A stretch of DNA of 64,000 nucleotides, taken from NCBI GenBank assembly GCA_017510725.1, contig JAFWMD010000063.1, positions 1 through 64,000 of the forward strand, read 5' to 3'. A program made the position numbers and the translations under genes. Shown one piece after another: positions 1-8,953 of the stretch (the first letter of the stretch is position 1; every line of letters starts with the position of its first letter). Under the pieces are notes generated by a model. It was not told the DNA's origin. It saw only the letters and a list, made by a program, of their open reading frames with translations, and searched no databases. The stretch comes from Mogibacterium sp. GTDB taxonomy: Bacteria; Bacillota; Clostridia; Peptostreptococcales; Anaerovoracaceae.

Positions 1-1458
1 CTCAACGAGGATGTCGATTCCCCAGCAGTTAGCAAGCCAGTTGGAGAAGTTTGCGTAGTAGTGAGCAGGGCAGGACCATACGATTCCTCTGTAGCGCATC
101 TTGTTGCGCCATGCCTGTTCACGTCTCTCGTAAGCCTTCATCATGATATCGTTGACCTTCTTGAAGGTCTTCATGACTCTAGGGTCTGCGCCGCCGTCCA
201 TCTCGTAGTTCCACTTACGGAAGAGCTCGTATGACGGTCCGATGATCTGCGGATAGTCGGTCTTGTTGACTTCCCACTTCTGCAGCTCGTAAGCAGTCTC
301 CTCGTTGAAGCGCTTCATCTGCTTGAAGTAAGCGTCCCAGCTCCACTTGGCGCCTGTGACTTCCTCTACGAACTTGATGCATCCCTTGATGTCATCAACA
401 GCGTAGCGTGTAGTCTCTTCGTCTTCGTATCTTACCGGGAATGTCAGGTGATATACCGGCAGATCCGGGAATCTTCTGCTCATGTACTCGGAAGCCATTG
501 TCGATCCGTCGCAAGGCATCGAGCTGGAAATGAAGCACGATCCCATGTGTGGAAGCGCGTCTACTACCAGAGCGCCGCACTCTGACGAAGGTACCGGGCA
601 TGTATCAGCAGGGAGTCCGAAGCTCTCTACAGCGTCGATATACGGTACGCATGTGAGCTGGTCGATCTCGGATACCAGGAATACCGGCATCAGCTGGTAA
701 GGGATACCAAGGAGATCAGGGAATCCTGCCATGATCTGTCCCATGGTCATCTCGTCGAAGAGAACGACTTTCTTGTTGAGCTCTGAGGAGTTACCGTTCT
801 TCTTGTCGCCCTTGGCGAGGAATACCAGGTTCTCAGCTACATAGCGGAAGATATCGTATGTCATCAGGTGCGACATCTTCAGAGCGCTGCCCTTCTGACC
901 GGATGTGTTCTTGTCCATGAAGCCTACGCAGCACATGTACGAGATCATCCATCTGTAGTGGAATGTCGAGTTGAGTGCCGGGATGAGGTCTCTGCCGAAT
1001 GTCAGGATCAGCATGCTCCACATCTTGCCCCATCTGTAGAAGTCGTAAGCCGTATCAGCTAAACCTCTCCACTCTCTTCTTACAGGGACCATGTCGCCCT
1101 TGCGGTAGAGCTTTCCGAGAGTCCTCTCTCCGTAGAGGAACACTTCCTTGAATTCTGCCGGGCTCATCTCTGTAGCCTGCTTGAATTCGAGAGCGCATCT
1201 TGCGAGATCGTCTCTGCATCTCTCGACCTGCTTCATGCAGAAGCCTTTTTTGTCCGCTTCCTTGAACATCTCAACGCAGATCTTGCCGATTTCCATGAGG
1301 TTCCTGCCCTGGGCCTTGAAGTCCATGTTGTCTTTGCAGCGCCAGAACTTAGGATTTGGATAATGGAACTTTCCCTTAGCTGCGTCTTTCTTTACTTTCT
1401 TTTCTCTGCTTTCGGCAAGAGCGTTCTTGATGCCGAGCAATTCTGTTGTCAGTACCAT
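1..1458 (-). CDS. 2-hydroxyacyl-CoA dehydratase, alpha-type subunit (copy 1, C-terminus cut by window edge)
   Basis: 486 codons are open from an ATG at 1458 to the left edge, so the C-terminus is missing. The protein resembles the two complete alpha subunits at 5880 and 18380. All three share an N-terminal LGxLY motif followed by REWRG (here about residues 128-132), a PxDxCP/PxxECG segment and a Trp/Cys-rich SCPAHYY...NCWG segment. The family removes water from (R)-2-hydroxyacyl-CoA using a [4Fe-4S] cluster in each subunit, after ATP-driven activation. Compared with the other two alphas it carries about 90 extra N-terminal residues, Lys- and Cys-rich. It starts 3 bp after the stop of its beta partner, so the two are surely co-translated. 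The substrate cannot be told from sequence. Confidence 0.85.
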   Translation of the reverse strand, partial: MVLTTELLGIKNALAESREKKVKKDAAKGKFHYPNPKFWRCKDNMDFKAQGRNLMEIGKICVEMFKEADKKGFCMKQVERCRDDLARCALEFKQATEMSPAEFKEVFLYGERTLGKLYRKGDMVPVRREWRGLADTAYDFYRWGKMWSMLILTFGRDLIPALNSTFHYRWMISYMCCVGFMDKNTSGQKGSALKMSHLMTYDIFRYVAENLVFLAKGDKKNGNSSELNKKVVLFDEMTMGQIMAGFPDLLGIPYQLMPVFLVSEIDQLTCVPYIDAVESFGLPADTCPVPSSECGALVVDALPHMGSCFISSSMPCDGSTMASEYMSRRFPDLPVYHLTFPVRYEDEETTRYAVDDIKGCIKFVEEVTGAKWSWDAYFKQMKRFNEETAYELQKWEVNKTDYPQIIGPSYELFRKWNYEMDGGADPRVMKTFKKVNDIMMKAYERREQAWRNKMRYRGIVWSCPAHYYANFSNWLANCWGIDILVE

Positions 1459-1461
1459 AGC

Positions 1462-2655
1462 TTACTTGCCTCCTTTCGCTTTCTGTATCTTCTTGATCTC
1501 AAGCGACTCTACGAAAGCCTGGAATCTTGTTCTGAGCTGTCCGGATCCTCTTGCGTTGTACAGTCTGTCGATTGACAATACAGGCCATCCGTACTCCTCT
1601 GACATGATGTGGCTTACAAGGGCTCTTTCGAATCCCCAGAAGTCGCAGTACTTCATCTGCTCGTAGATGATTCCGTCTGCCCTGAACTCCTTGGCGAGTC
1701 TGTCTGCAGTCTCTCTTCTCTGCAGCACCTTGTTGTCCGCGATGTAGCGTGCGCACTCTGATGTGTTCATGTAGTGGCGTACGATCTGCGGAAGTGCATC
1801 CTCGTCATCTGTGAGTTCGATGACTTCTCTGCCAGGGATCGATCCGAAGCAGTGTCTGTCGAATACGACTCTTGCGCCGGCAGCTTCGATCATCTTTGTG
1901 AACTCAGGGTCGTCGATCTCGGATCCTACGATACCGACTCTGCACCTAGGCAGCTTTTCGTCCGGTTTTCTCTTCTTGAGCTCTGCCAGTGTCTCCTTGA
2001 GATAAGGCAGGATCAGATACTTCGGGCATGTGTAAGTCACGAGGTTCAGAACGTGGAATTCGTATCCCGTGATCACAGGGTTGTCTGCCTTACGCATTTC
2101 ACTGATTTCCTGCATGATCTTGCAGACTTCGTTGTGTTCCTTGACAGCCTTTCTGATGGCCTTGTCCGAAACATCTACGCCCAGCTTGTCATGCATAACA
2201 TCAAGAAGCCTTACTTCGAGCTGTCTCTGCATGTGATTGAATGAGAATTCCTCTGTCTTGTACGGAACATCCAGGTGTGTAACGAAGAAGTTTTCCTTGG
2301 TGTTGCACTTAAGGATGCTGAAGTGCTCGTAGAATCTGTTCATCATCGAGCATGCATCCACGCCTGCGAGTCCGTCCAGGAACTGGAATCCGCCTTCGAT
2401 AGCTCTCTCAAGCAGAGCACGGGCGTATTCGCATACGTAGTTCGACATATAATAGGTAGAAATGTCGATTGAACCCGTTCTCGGTGCACGGAGTCTGACC
2501 GATACGCAGTTGTCAACGTTCAGCAGAACTTCAGGAATGTGATAGCATGTATAGCCCATGATGAGCTTGCCGTCCTTTTTCGCCTGCTCTACCAGTTCGT
2601 TGTCTGCGTTGTCCAGAAGGCTCTCGAAGTAGATCAAATGCTTCAAGTCTTTCAA
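1462..2655 (-). CDS. 2-hydroxyacyl-CoA dehydratase, beta-type subunit (copy 1)
   Basis: 397 aa, HgdB/BcrB/FldC-like. It begins with DLKHLIYFE, as do the betas at 7519 and 19984. Cysteines in YTCYHIPE, NYVCEYAR, DACSMMNR and KYCDFWGFER are the expected kind of cluster ligands. The start codon is TTG (2655-2653), preceded by GGGAGG at 8 nt spacing. Alignment with the two ATG-started paralogues supports this start, because the next Met is about 30 residues in. It lies 33 bp after the CooC-like gene and directly before alpha copy 1. Pairing and order (beta then alpha) are the same in all three loci of the window. Confidence 0.87.
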   Translation of the reverse strand: MKDLKHLIYFESLLDNADNELVEQAKKDGKLIMGYTCYHIPEVLLNVDNCVSVRLRAPRTGSIDISTYYMSNYVCEYARALLERAIEGGFQFLDGLAGVDACSMMNRFYEHFSILKCNTKENFFVTHLDVPYKTEEFSFNHMQRQLEVRLLDVMHDKLGVDVSDKAIRKAVKEHNEVCKIMQEISEMRKADNPVITGYEFHVLNLVTYTCPKYLILPYLKETLAELKKRKPDEKLPRCRVGIVGSEIDDPEFTKMIEAAGARVVFDRHCFGSIPGREVIELTDDEDALPQIVRHYMNTSECARYIADNKVLQRRETADRLAKEFRADGIIYEQMKYCDFWGFERALVSHIMSEEYGWPVLSIDRLYNARGSGQLRTRFQAFVESLEIKKIQKAKGGK

Positions 2656-2688
2656 TGTTAAAACCTCCCTCTCAACTTATATATCACG

Positions 2689-3456
2689 TTATATCAGTTG
2701 CATCTTGCGAAGAGCTTCACGTGTTCCCACCATGACCGGAGAATCTTCCGGAAGGTCGAACACGCTGACGCCCATTATATCGTTTTCGGCATGTGTCCTG
2801 TCATCAGGGATGTAGGCAAGCACTTCAGCCGATTCGATCTGTATATGAGGAATCGATTCCTCTTTGACTCTGTTGACGATGACCCCGCACTTGTCGTACA
2901 TTACGAGCTCATCGGCAACCTCCTTGATGGTGTCCACTACCTTGCAGCCCTTGCGGCTCGGGTCGGTGATCAGGAAGAGATGCGTGACTTTTTCCATTAC
3001 TCTTCTGTTGATCTGCTCGATTCCCGCTTCGCCGTCAATGACCACATAGTCGAAATCGTTAGCCAGAAGGCTGATGACCTCTTTGAGGTAAGCATTCACC
3101 TTGCAGTAGCAGCCGGCGGCCTCAGGCCTTCCGATGGCGAGGAAGCTGAACTTCTGCTCCTCGAGCATGGTATCGAAAATACGGAACCTTGCTTCGTTGA
3201 GCATCTCGATGGCTTCCTTAGGGCGGCCTTCCTCAACACTTCCGACGATCTTTTTACGGATACCGTCGAGAGTGTCAGTAGGCTCAACGCCGAGCGCCGT
3301 CGTAAGTCCGATGGCAGGGTCGGCATCAATCGCGAGAATCCTCGCATCAGGGTACTCCTCAGTGAGGATCCTGACCATTGCAGAGGATATCGAAGTCTTG
3401 CCGACGCCGCCTTTACCGGCGACAGTTAAAATTTTAGTATCTCTGGTTTCTTCCAT
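2689..3456 (-). CDS. CooC-type MinD-family ATPase (metallocluster maturation)
   Basis: 255 aa. A deviant Walker A, GKGGVGKT, lies at residues 14-21, with DADP near 44-47. GCYC at 115-118 gives the CxC pair (C116, C118) that binds metal at the dimer interface in CooC, the nickel-insertion ATPase of CO dehydrogenase. VVIDGEAG is the Walker B/switch II region. No CO dehydrogenase genes are in the window. It sits between htpG (15 bp upstream) and dehydratase beta copy 1 (33 bp downstream) in an apparent operon. It could serve a CODH elsewhere or, by inference only, the neighbouring iron-sulfur enzyme. It is not the classical ASKHA-fold dehydratase activator. Confidence 0.82.
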   Translation of the reverse strand: MEETRDTKILTVAGKGGVGKTSISSAMVRILTEEYPDARILAIDADPAIGLTTALGVEPTDTLDGIRKKIVGSVEEGRPKEAIEMLNEARFRIFDTMLEEQKFSFLAIGRPEAAGCYCKVNAYLKEVISLLANDFDYVVIDGEAGIEQINRRVMEKVTHLFLITDPSRKGCKVVDTIKEVADELVMYDKCGVIVNRVKEESIPHIQIESAEVLAYIPDDRTHAENDIMGVSVFDLPEDSPVMVGTREALRKMQLI

Positions 3457-3471
3457 GTTTTTAACCTTTTG

Positions 3472-5385
3472 TCAGAATAACGAACAAATAATATCGGTAT
3501 AGGCGCTAGGATCCTGGATCGGCAGGCCCGCGATCAGCAGAGCCTGATTGAGCAGCACCTCGCACATCTTTTTAGCTCTCTCAGGATCATCGATCCTCGC
3601 TCTGTCGAGAGCAAGGAAAGCGTCATGATCAACATTGAGCTCGAGTATGCGCTTTGCCTTCATGCCCAGGTCAGGATTGACTGCAGTGAAGTACTTCTCC
3701 ATCTCGAAGGTGATGCCATCGCCGCTTGAGAGACATACCGGGTGAGTCTTGAGCTTGGTTGTCGCCTTAACGACATCCACCTTGTCGCCCAGTGTCTCCT
3801 TGACGAAGTCGAAGGTGTCCTTGAACGCCTTGTTCATCTTCTCTTCATCCTTGCCGTCGCCGAGATCGAAGTCTCCGTCGATGACCGACATGTACTTCTT
3901 CTCCTTGTATGTGCGGAACATATCAGGGATGAATCCGTCCGTGCTGTCCGTGAAGTAAAGGATCTCTATTCCTCTGTCCTTCAGCACCTCAGTCTGCGGC
4001 ATCTTGTCTACTGCTTCGAAGCTGTCGCCCGTTGCGTAGTAGATGTATTCCTGATCTTCCTTCATGCGGCTTACGTATTCAGCCAGCGTGACGAGCTTGC
4101 CCTCGGTGGATGACCAGAACATCAGCAGATCCTGCAGCTGTTCCTTGTATTTGCCGTAGTCGTCGAGCGCGCAGAGCTTGAGCTGACGTCCGAAGCTCTT
4201 GTAGAACTTCTCGTACTCTTCTCTGTTTTTGTCGCGCATCTCCTCGAGCTTCGCTCTGACCTTCTTTTCGAGATTGTTGGAGATCAGCTTCAGCTGTCTG
4301 TCGTGCTGCAGCATCTCTCTCGAGATGTTGAGCGACAGGTCAGGGGAGTCGACAACGCCTCTGACAAAGTTGAAATAATCCGGCAGGAGCTCCTTGCACT
4401 TGTCCATAATGAGGACGCCCGAGCTGTAGAGCTGCAGTCCGCCTGAATATTCATCCGTGTAGTACTTGTTAGGCACCAGTTCAGGAATGAACATCAGCGC
4501 ATTGTAGCTGACCAGACCTTCGACCGAGACTGTGAGAGTCTCGAGAGGAGGGGTGTCATCCTGGAAAGTCGTCTTGTAGAACGCATCGTACTCTTCCTTG
4601 GTGACCTCTGACTTCTTGCGCTGCCAGAGCGGAACCATGGAGTTGAATACTTCATATTCCCAGACCTCTTCATACTCAGGGTTCTCAGGATTTGAGCCTT
4701 CCTTGATGCGCGGCTGAGGCATGAGCATCTTGATAGGGAAGCGGATGTAGTCGGAGTACTTCTTGACCAGTTTGTAGATAGGGTATTCCCTCATGTACTG
4801 GCTGAATTCGTCCGCTTCTTCGCCATCCGGTCTGATGTGCATGATGACATCAGTTCCGTGGCCGTCTCTTTCCGCCTCTTCGATGCTGTAACCGCCGGCT
4901 CCTTCGGAGACCCATCTGTAGGCCTTATCTGAACCGTAGCGCTTGCTGACTACCTCGACCTTGTCGGAAACCATGAACGCGGAGTAGAATCCGACGCCGA
5001 ACTGTCCGATGATGTCCACTTCGGAGGTGTGGTCCGCAGTGGTTGTCTTTGCTTCCTTCGAATCCTTCTCGAGCTGCTCGCTGAACTTGCTGCTTCCCGA
5101 GAAAGCGATGGTGCCGAGGTTCTTCTCAAGCTCCTGCTCGTCCATGCCGATCCCGTTATCGCTTACCGTAAGCGTACGGTTCTCCTTGTCGAGAGTAATG
5201 ATGATCTCGTAATCGCTTCTGCTCTCGCCAACCGATTTGTCAGTGAGCGCAAGATAGCACATCTTGTCAATTGCATCAGATGCATTCGAAATGATCTCAC
5301 GCAGGAAAATCTCCTTGTGCGTGTAGATCGAATTGATCATCATGTCCAGCAGACGCTGGGATTCAGCTTTGAACTTCTTTTTCAT
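3472..5385 (-). CDS. htpG: HtpG (Hsp90-family molecular chaperone)
   Basis: 637 aa from ATG 5385. Cytosolic ATP-dependent chaperone. The start MKKKFKAESQRLLDMM is the family N-terminus, and AGGAAG lies upstream. An open frame reaches 111 bp further to 5496 but has no family similarity and runs into structured element R2a, so it was not used. GHKL ATPase motifs are visible: REIISNASDAIDK, DNGIGM and GQFGVGFYSAFMV. The length is normal for bacterial HtpG. It lies within the minus-strand run between the small membrane protein and the CooC-like gene, so it is probably co-transcribed with the dehydratase genes. Confidence 0.97.
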   Translation of the reverse strand: MKKKFKAESQRLLDMMINSIYTHKEIFLREIISNASDAIDKMCYLALTDKSVGESRSDYEIIITLDKENRTLTVSDNGIGMDEQELEKNLGTIAFSGSSKFSEQLEKDSKEAKTTTADHTSEVDIIGQFGVGFYSAFMVSDKVEVVSKRYGSDKAYRWVSEGAGGYSIEEAERDGHGTDVIMHIRPDGEEADEFSQYMREYPIYKLVKKYSDYIRFPIKMLMPQPRIKEGSNPENPEYEEVWEYEVFNSMVPLWQRKKSEVTKEEYDAFYKTTFQDDTPPLETLTVSVEGLVSYNALMFIPELVPNKYYTDEYSGGLQLYSSGVLIMDKCKELLPDYFNFVRGVVDSPDLSLNISREMLQHDRQLKLISNNLEKKVRAKLEEMRDKNREEYEKFYKSFGRQLKLCALDDYGKYKEQLQDLLMFWSSTEGKLVTLAEYVSRMKEDQEYIYYATGDSFEAVDKMPQTEVLKDRGIEILYFTDSTDGFIPDMFRTYKEKKYMSVIDGDFDLGDGKDEEKMNKAFKDTFDFVKETLGDKVDVVKATTKLKTHPVCLSSGDGITFEMEKYFTAVNPDLGMKAKRILELNVDHDAFLALDRARIDDPERAKKMCEVLLNQALLIAGLPIQDPSAYTDIICSLF

Positions 5386-5426
5386 ATTAGTAATAACTTC
5401 CTTTGCTGTATTCTTTGCGGTCACAT

Positions 5427-5580
5427 TGCGCCGCGGCGGAGCATACCCCGCCTGGAATAGCGGATGATGCAATCTTATTAAAGAATCGCACGCCATTACG
5501 TTGCGGCCCTTAAGCTTAAATCACCTTTCGCATGCTTAAGAGCGTTATGACAGAAGGGTGTATGTCCGCACAGCGGCGCA
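5427..5580 (-). repeat. Structured intergenic element R2a
   Basis: 154 bp bounded by arms TGCGCCGC (5427-5434) and GCGGCGCA (5573-5580), with imperfect pairing continuing inward (CATAC.CCC against its complement). The core CGGCCCTTAAGC (5504-5515) and CGCATGCTTAAGAGC (5529-5543) recurs at 61425-61464 with identical 25-bp spacing. CTTAAGC can pair with GCTTAAG inside the core. The outer arms differ in sequence from the other copy yet remain self-complementary. It lies 48 bp after the stop of the small membrane protein gene and 41 bp before htpG, in the sense of both. It could be a structured 3'/5' UTR RNA or a mobile palindromic repeat. Confidence 0.7.
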
Positions 5581-5628
5581 GCATATCGCCAGGGACAGCT
5601 GCGGCCGCTATTGATTGATGTATAAGAT

Positions 5629-5865
5629 TTATTTAGCCATGTACTCGTCATCGATCTGATCATACGGAACAGTATGAGGATCTCTTCTCTCCATGTTGTC
5701 GAAGTGGTTCTTCATGAACGGCTCAACAACGTAGTAGAGCAGCTTTCCGTCAAGATCGTAATAGAATACGCAGAACAGTCCGGCATATGCAAGAGCCGCG
5801 ATGCCGAGCGTCTTCTTAACGAATCTTACGGCCTTATTCTTTTTCTTTTTAGCCTTTTTCTTCAT
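5629..5865 (-). CDS. Small Lys-rich single-pass membrane protein
   Basis: 78 aa, function unknown. A strongly basic N-terminus (about KKKAKKKKNK) is followed by one hydrophobic segment (IAALAYAGLFCVFYY, about residues 22-37) and an acidic tail. This suggests an inner-membrane protein with cytoplasmic Lys-rich N-terminus. GTG (5868) and ATG (5865) are adjacent; ATG gives the better spacing of 6 nt to AGGAGG. It begins 14 bp after alpha copy 2, so it belongs to that operon. I do not recognise the family. Confidence 0.7.
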   Translation of the reverse strand: MKKKAKKKKNKAVRFVKKTLGIAALAYAGLFCVFYYDLDGKLLYYVVEPFMKNHFDNMERRDPHTVPYDQIDDEYMAK

Positions 5866-5879
5866 CACCGGCCTCCTTT

Positions 5880-7517
5880 CTACCAGCTGTCGATATCGTC
5901 AAAGTCAAGCAGTGACGGATCGAGCGGTTCTTCGCCCATTACTGTGAACATGTAGTCATTGATGATCTGTCTGATCTGTGATCTTGGAACAGTTCTCTTG
6001 TCAGGCAGAGCGTGAGGCATCCAGATAGCGTGGATGTTGCGTGCTCTGAACTCGTCTTCGAAGAGTCCTACAACGCCCTGCATTCCCTTGCACTGCAGCT
6101 GGTCGTACATCATTACCATGTCGCAGTTGAACTTTTCCATGTTCTCCCAGAGCTCGAAGATGTGCTGCAGTCCGCCTACAGCCATTCTTCTCATCGGAGC
6201 CCACTCGTGGTATTTCGCGATATCCAGCAGGCAGTTCTCGTAAGTATCTGTCCTGATATCGAGGTCAAACATCAGCGAGTCCATGTTGATGATCGTGTTG
6301 AGGCCCCAGCAGTTGTAAGCCCATGTGCACCATGCGGAGTAGTACAGAGGAGCACATGACCATGCGATGACTCTGTGTCTTGTCATAGGGAAGGTGTTGA
6401 TGTCTTCGCTTACGCACTTCTCCATGATCTTTCTGACGCGTCTGTCAACATCATGCCAGAATGGTCTTTCACCGTACTGCGAGTAGAAGATCCTGTACAG
6501 AGCCTGAGCTACGCCGTTGATAGGATAGCTGTGAGTATTTGCAGCTACATCCCATTTCTCTCTCTCGAACTGGTTCTGCTGGTTCTGGAGCTCGATGTGC
6601 TTCTTGAGCTCATCCCAGTGGAACTCGAGTCCGGTCTGCTCTTCCATGAATCTCCATGCCATCTCGATTTCCTTAGCACAGTTCTCGAGAACGGAATCGT
6701 CGTCGAACTGCATTACCTGAGGCATAGCGAAGAGCGGCTTGTTCATCATCCAGTCCTGAATGACGGATGTTCCTACCGAGCTGTCGCAGGCTTCGTTTGT
6801 AGTAACCATCGCGACGTATGCATCAGGAACATCGTCCTCGATGTAGATGCCGGCTTCGGCCTGGCACATTGGACATGGGTCGCCCGGGAGTCCGTAAGCC
6901 TGTACAGCGTCGATGTAGTTGAGTACAGTGTGGTTGTTGCAGTGGCATGTTACGAAGTACGGGATCATCTGTGTTGGCAGGTAATATCCGCCCTGATCCA
7001 TGTATGGATAGATGATGCCGCCCCATACTGTTTCGTCAGTACCGATCGTCTTGGCTCTGAGGGCCGGATCTCCTCCGATGTTGAGGTCTCTGTTGAAGAA
7101 TCCGGTGATCTGGTACAGGCATGCGCTTACGATACCTCTGAAGTGCCATGCGGATGCTGCGAGTGTCTCGCCTCTCATACCCTCAAGGCATCTGTCGAAC
7201 CAGTGCATTACTGTCAGGTAAGTCTGGCCCATCCATCTGTATCTCCATGTTCCCTTGAGGAACTGGACCAGACCCTTTGGGCCGCCGCCGTAAACCATGA
7301 TGTCGCGTACGATCATTCCATAGTTGTACAGCCAGATGTTGTTGAAGTAGTACATGGTATCCTTGATACCGCGCCACTCTCTGTGTTTATACAGACCTGT
7401 CTTTGGGATGTACAGGTCGCCGAGTCTTCTTTCTCCGTGAGGCTTGCCATAGACGAAATCCCTGGCAGCCTTCTTGAAGTCGACTTCTTTGAGTTTTTTC
7501 AAATCAGGTTTTTTCAT
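5880..7517 (-). CDS. 2-hydroxyacyl-CoA dehydratase, alpha-type subunit (copy 2)
   Basis: 545 aa, longer than the roughly 480 aa of HgdA-type subunits because of an N-terminal extension with LGDLY and REWRG (46-50). Candidate Fe-S or catalytic Cys segments are CHCNNH, GDPCPMCQAEAG, NEACDSSVG, SCAPLYYSAWC and NCWG. The C-terminal third contains CDMVMMYDQLQCKGMQG, equivalent to the region found in copy 3. ATG at 7517 follows the beta copy 2 stop by 1 bp. Family role: dehydration of a 2-hydroxyacyl-CoA to the enoyl-CoA. The substrate is unknown. Confidence 0.88.
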   Translation of the reverse strand: MKKPDLKKLKEVDFKKAARDFVYGKPHGERRLGDLYIPKTGLYKHREWRGIKDTMYYFNNIWLYNYGMIVRDIMVYGGGPKGLVQFLKGTWRYRWMGQTYLTVMHWFDRCLEGMRGETLAASAWHFRGIVSACLYQITGFFNRDLNIGGDPALRAKTIGTDETVWGGIIYPYMDQGGYYLPTQMIPYFVTCHCNNHTVLNYIDAVQAYGLPGDPCPMCQAEAGIYIEDDVPDAYVAMVTTNEACDSSVGTSVIQDWMMNKPLFAMPQVMQFDDDSVLENCAKEIEMAWRFMEEQTGLEFHWDELKKHIELQNQQNQFEREKWDVAANTHSYPINGVAQALYRIFYSQYGERPFWHDVDRRVRKIMEKCVSEDINTFPMTRHRVIAWSCAPLYYSAWCTWAYNCWGLNTIINMDSLMFDLDIRTDTYENCLLDIAKYHEWAPMRRMAVGGLQHIFELWENMEKFNCDMVMMYDQLQCKGMQGVVGLFEDEFRARNIHAIWMPHALPDKRTVPRSQIRQIINDYMFTVMGEEPLDPSLLDFDDIDSW

Positions 7518-7518
7518 C

Positions 7519-8709
7519 TTACTTGCCCTCCTGGATCTTCTTGAGCTCTACGCTCTCAACGAACGCCTGGAATCTTGTTCTGAGCTGTCCGGACGCTGTG
7601 TTGATGTACTCCTTCTCGATGGAGCATACCGGGTATCCGAAGTCTCTAGGAAGAACGATCGTGTCGATCATTCTCTCAAAGCTCCAGTATTCACAGAACT
7701 TGTTGGATTCCACGATGATGCCGTCTGCCTTGTACTCCTTGGCATAATCGGCGAGAACCTTCTTGCGGTGTCTCATCTCCTTCTGCTCCATGAATCTTGC
7801 GCACTGGCTCGTCAGCAGATAATGTCTGGCGACAGCTGTCAGAGGATCTTCACCCTCCTTGATGTCGATGTGCTGTCTGGACTCGAGTGAACCGTAGCAG
7901 TGTCTGTCGGCTACTACGAGAGCTCCGCAGCCTTCGATCAGCTTGATGAAGTCAGGATCGTCGTTCTCTGAACCGGCGAGCAGGACTTTGATCTTGAAGT
8001 TAGGCTTGTCGTCAGGTTCTCTGGTCTTGAGCTCTTCGAGCGTCTCTCTGAGCTTGTCGACGATCAGGTACTTCGGGCAGACCAGTGATACTAGCGTGAT
8101 TACGCTGAACTCGTAACCCGTGATAGTAGGGTTGTCGAGCTTGCGGAAGTTTCCGATCTCCGTGATGATGTCGTTTACTTCGTTGTTGATTTTGATCGCC
8201 TTCAGGATAGCTTCGTCGGATGTGTCGACGCCGTACTCCTTAGCAAGGAAATCAAGAACCTTGATCTTGAGCTGCTTCCTGTAGTGATCGATGCTGTTCT
8301 CGTTCTTCTTGAACGGAACGTCTGTGAATGAAGTCTTGAACGTAGCGTTGTTGATAACGTCGTCCATGTAGTCGAGATGCTCCTGGAATCTGCATGTTAC
8401 CGTGCAGGTCTCTGTAGCGAGCTGGGCGTCAATGAAGTTGAAGCCGCCCTCAAGAGCTCTCTCGAGAAGTGATCTGCCATAGTGGCATGTACGACCCGAC
8501 ATGTAGTAAGAAGCCATGTCAGGCGATGTGCACTTAGGCGCTCTCAGTCTGACTGCGAAGCAGCCCGGCAGATCGAGAAGGACCTCAGGCATGAAGTAGC
8601 AAGTGTAGCCAAGGCACAGATTGCCGTCTTCTTTGCCCTTGCGCACGAGCTCGTTGTTAGCTTCCTGCAGAAGGTCCTCAAAGTAGATCAGATGCTTTAA
8701 GTCACGCAT
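7519..8709 (-). CDS. 2-hydroxyacyl-CoA dehydratase, beta-type subunit (copy 2)
   Basis: 396 aa with MRDLKHLIYFEDLL at the N-terminus, YTCYFMPEVLLDL, RTCHYGRSLLERA and KFCEYWSFER cysteine segments, and RTRFQAFVES near the C-terminus, all shared with the other two betas. ATG at 8709 is preceded by AAGGTGAC. It is the first gene of a minus-strand unit beta2-alpha2-small membrane protein, probably reading on to htpG, the CooC-like gene and pair 1. A TTGACA/TAAAAT promoter candidate lies at 8846-8875, giving a leader of about 130 nt. Confidence 0.88.
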   Translation of the reverse strand: MRDLKHLIYFEDLLQEANNELVRKGKEDGNLCLGYTCYFMPEVLLDLPGCFAVRLRAPKCTSPDMASYYMSGRTCHYGRSLLERALEGGFNFIDAQLATETCTVTCRFQEHLDYMDDVINNATFKTSFTDVPFKKNENSIDHYRKQLKIKVLDFLAKEYGVDTSDEAILKAIKINNEVNDIITEIGNFRKLDNPTITGYEFSVITLVSLVCPKYLIVDKLRETLEELKTREPDDKPNFKIKVLLAGSENDDPDFIKLIEGCGALVVADRHCYGSLESRQHIDIKEGEDPLTAVARHYLLTSQCARFMEQKEMRHRKKVLADYAKEYKADGIIVESNKFCEYWSFERMIDTIVLPRDFGYPVCSIEKEYINTASGQLRTRFQAFVESVELKKIQEGK

Positions 8710-8845
8710 TGTGTGTCACCTTACCTCTCCCTCTCAGATATAAAAAACTGTCATAGAAAACCATCTCTCCATACTGCTTTAGCGCGTGAAAGCGCATTCC
8801 GCACATACGGAACAGACTTTTTTCTACTATAATATTGATGATTCT

Positions 8846-8875
8846 ATTTTACGGCCTTCGTTATAAAAGTGTCAA
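8846..8875 (-). promoter_or_regulatory. Candidate sigma-A promoter for the beta2-alpha2 operon
   Basis: On the minus strand TTGACA (8875-8870) and TAAAAT (8851-8846) are separated by 18 bp, placing a start about 130 nt upstream of beta copy 2. The leader contains two small hairpins: GCGC...GCGC near 8783-8795 and TTCCG/CGGAA at 8797-8812. The remaining 8710-9055 holds the palindrome at 8954 and the upstream region of the divergent His-rich gene. Confidence 0.55.
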
Positions 8876-8953
8876 CGAGAAGGAAACGCGGAAACTGCAA
8901 TTAGTGTCCGCGTTTTTGTATTTTTTTTATACAAGAATTCTGAGCACAAAAAT

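Noticed and set aside
5386..5496. N-terminal extension of HtpG by 37 residues
   Set aside because: The extension is not found in the family and is translated from structured element R2a. The ATG at 5385 has a ribosome-binding site and the family N-terminus.
6375..7544. Plus-strand open frame of 389 codons opposite alpha copy 2
   Set aside because: Antisense shadow of a conserved gene. The three dehydratase loci all show such shadows because of codon bias.
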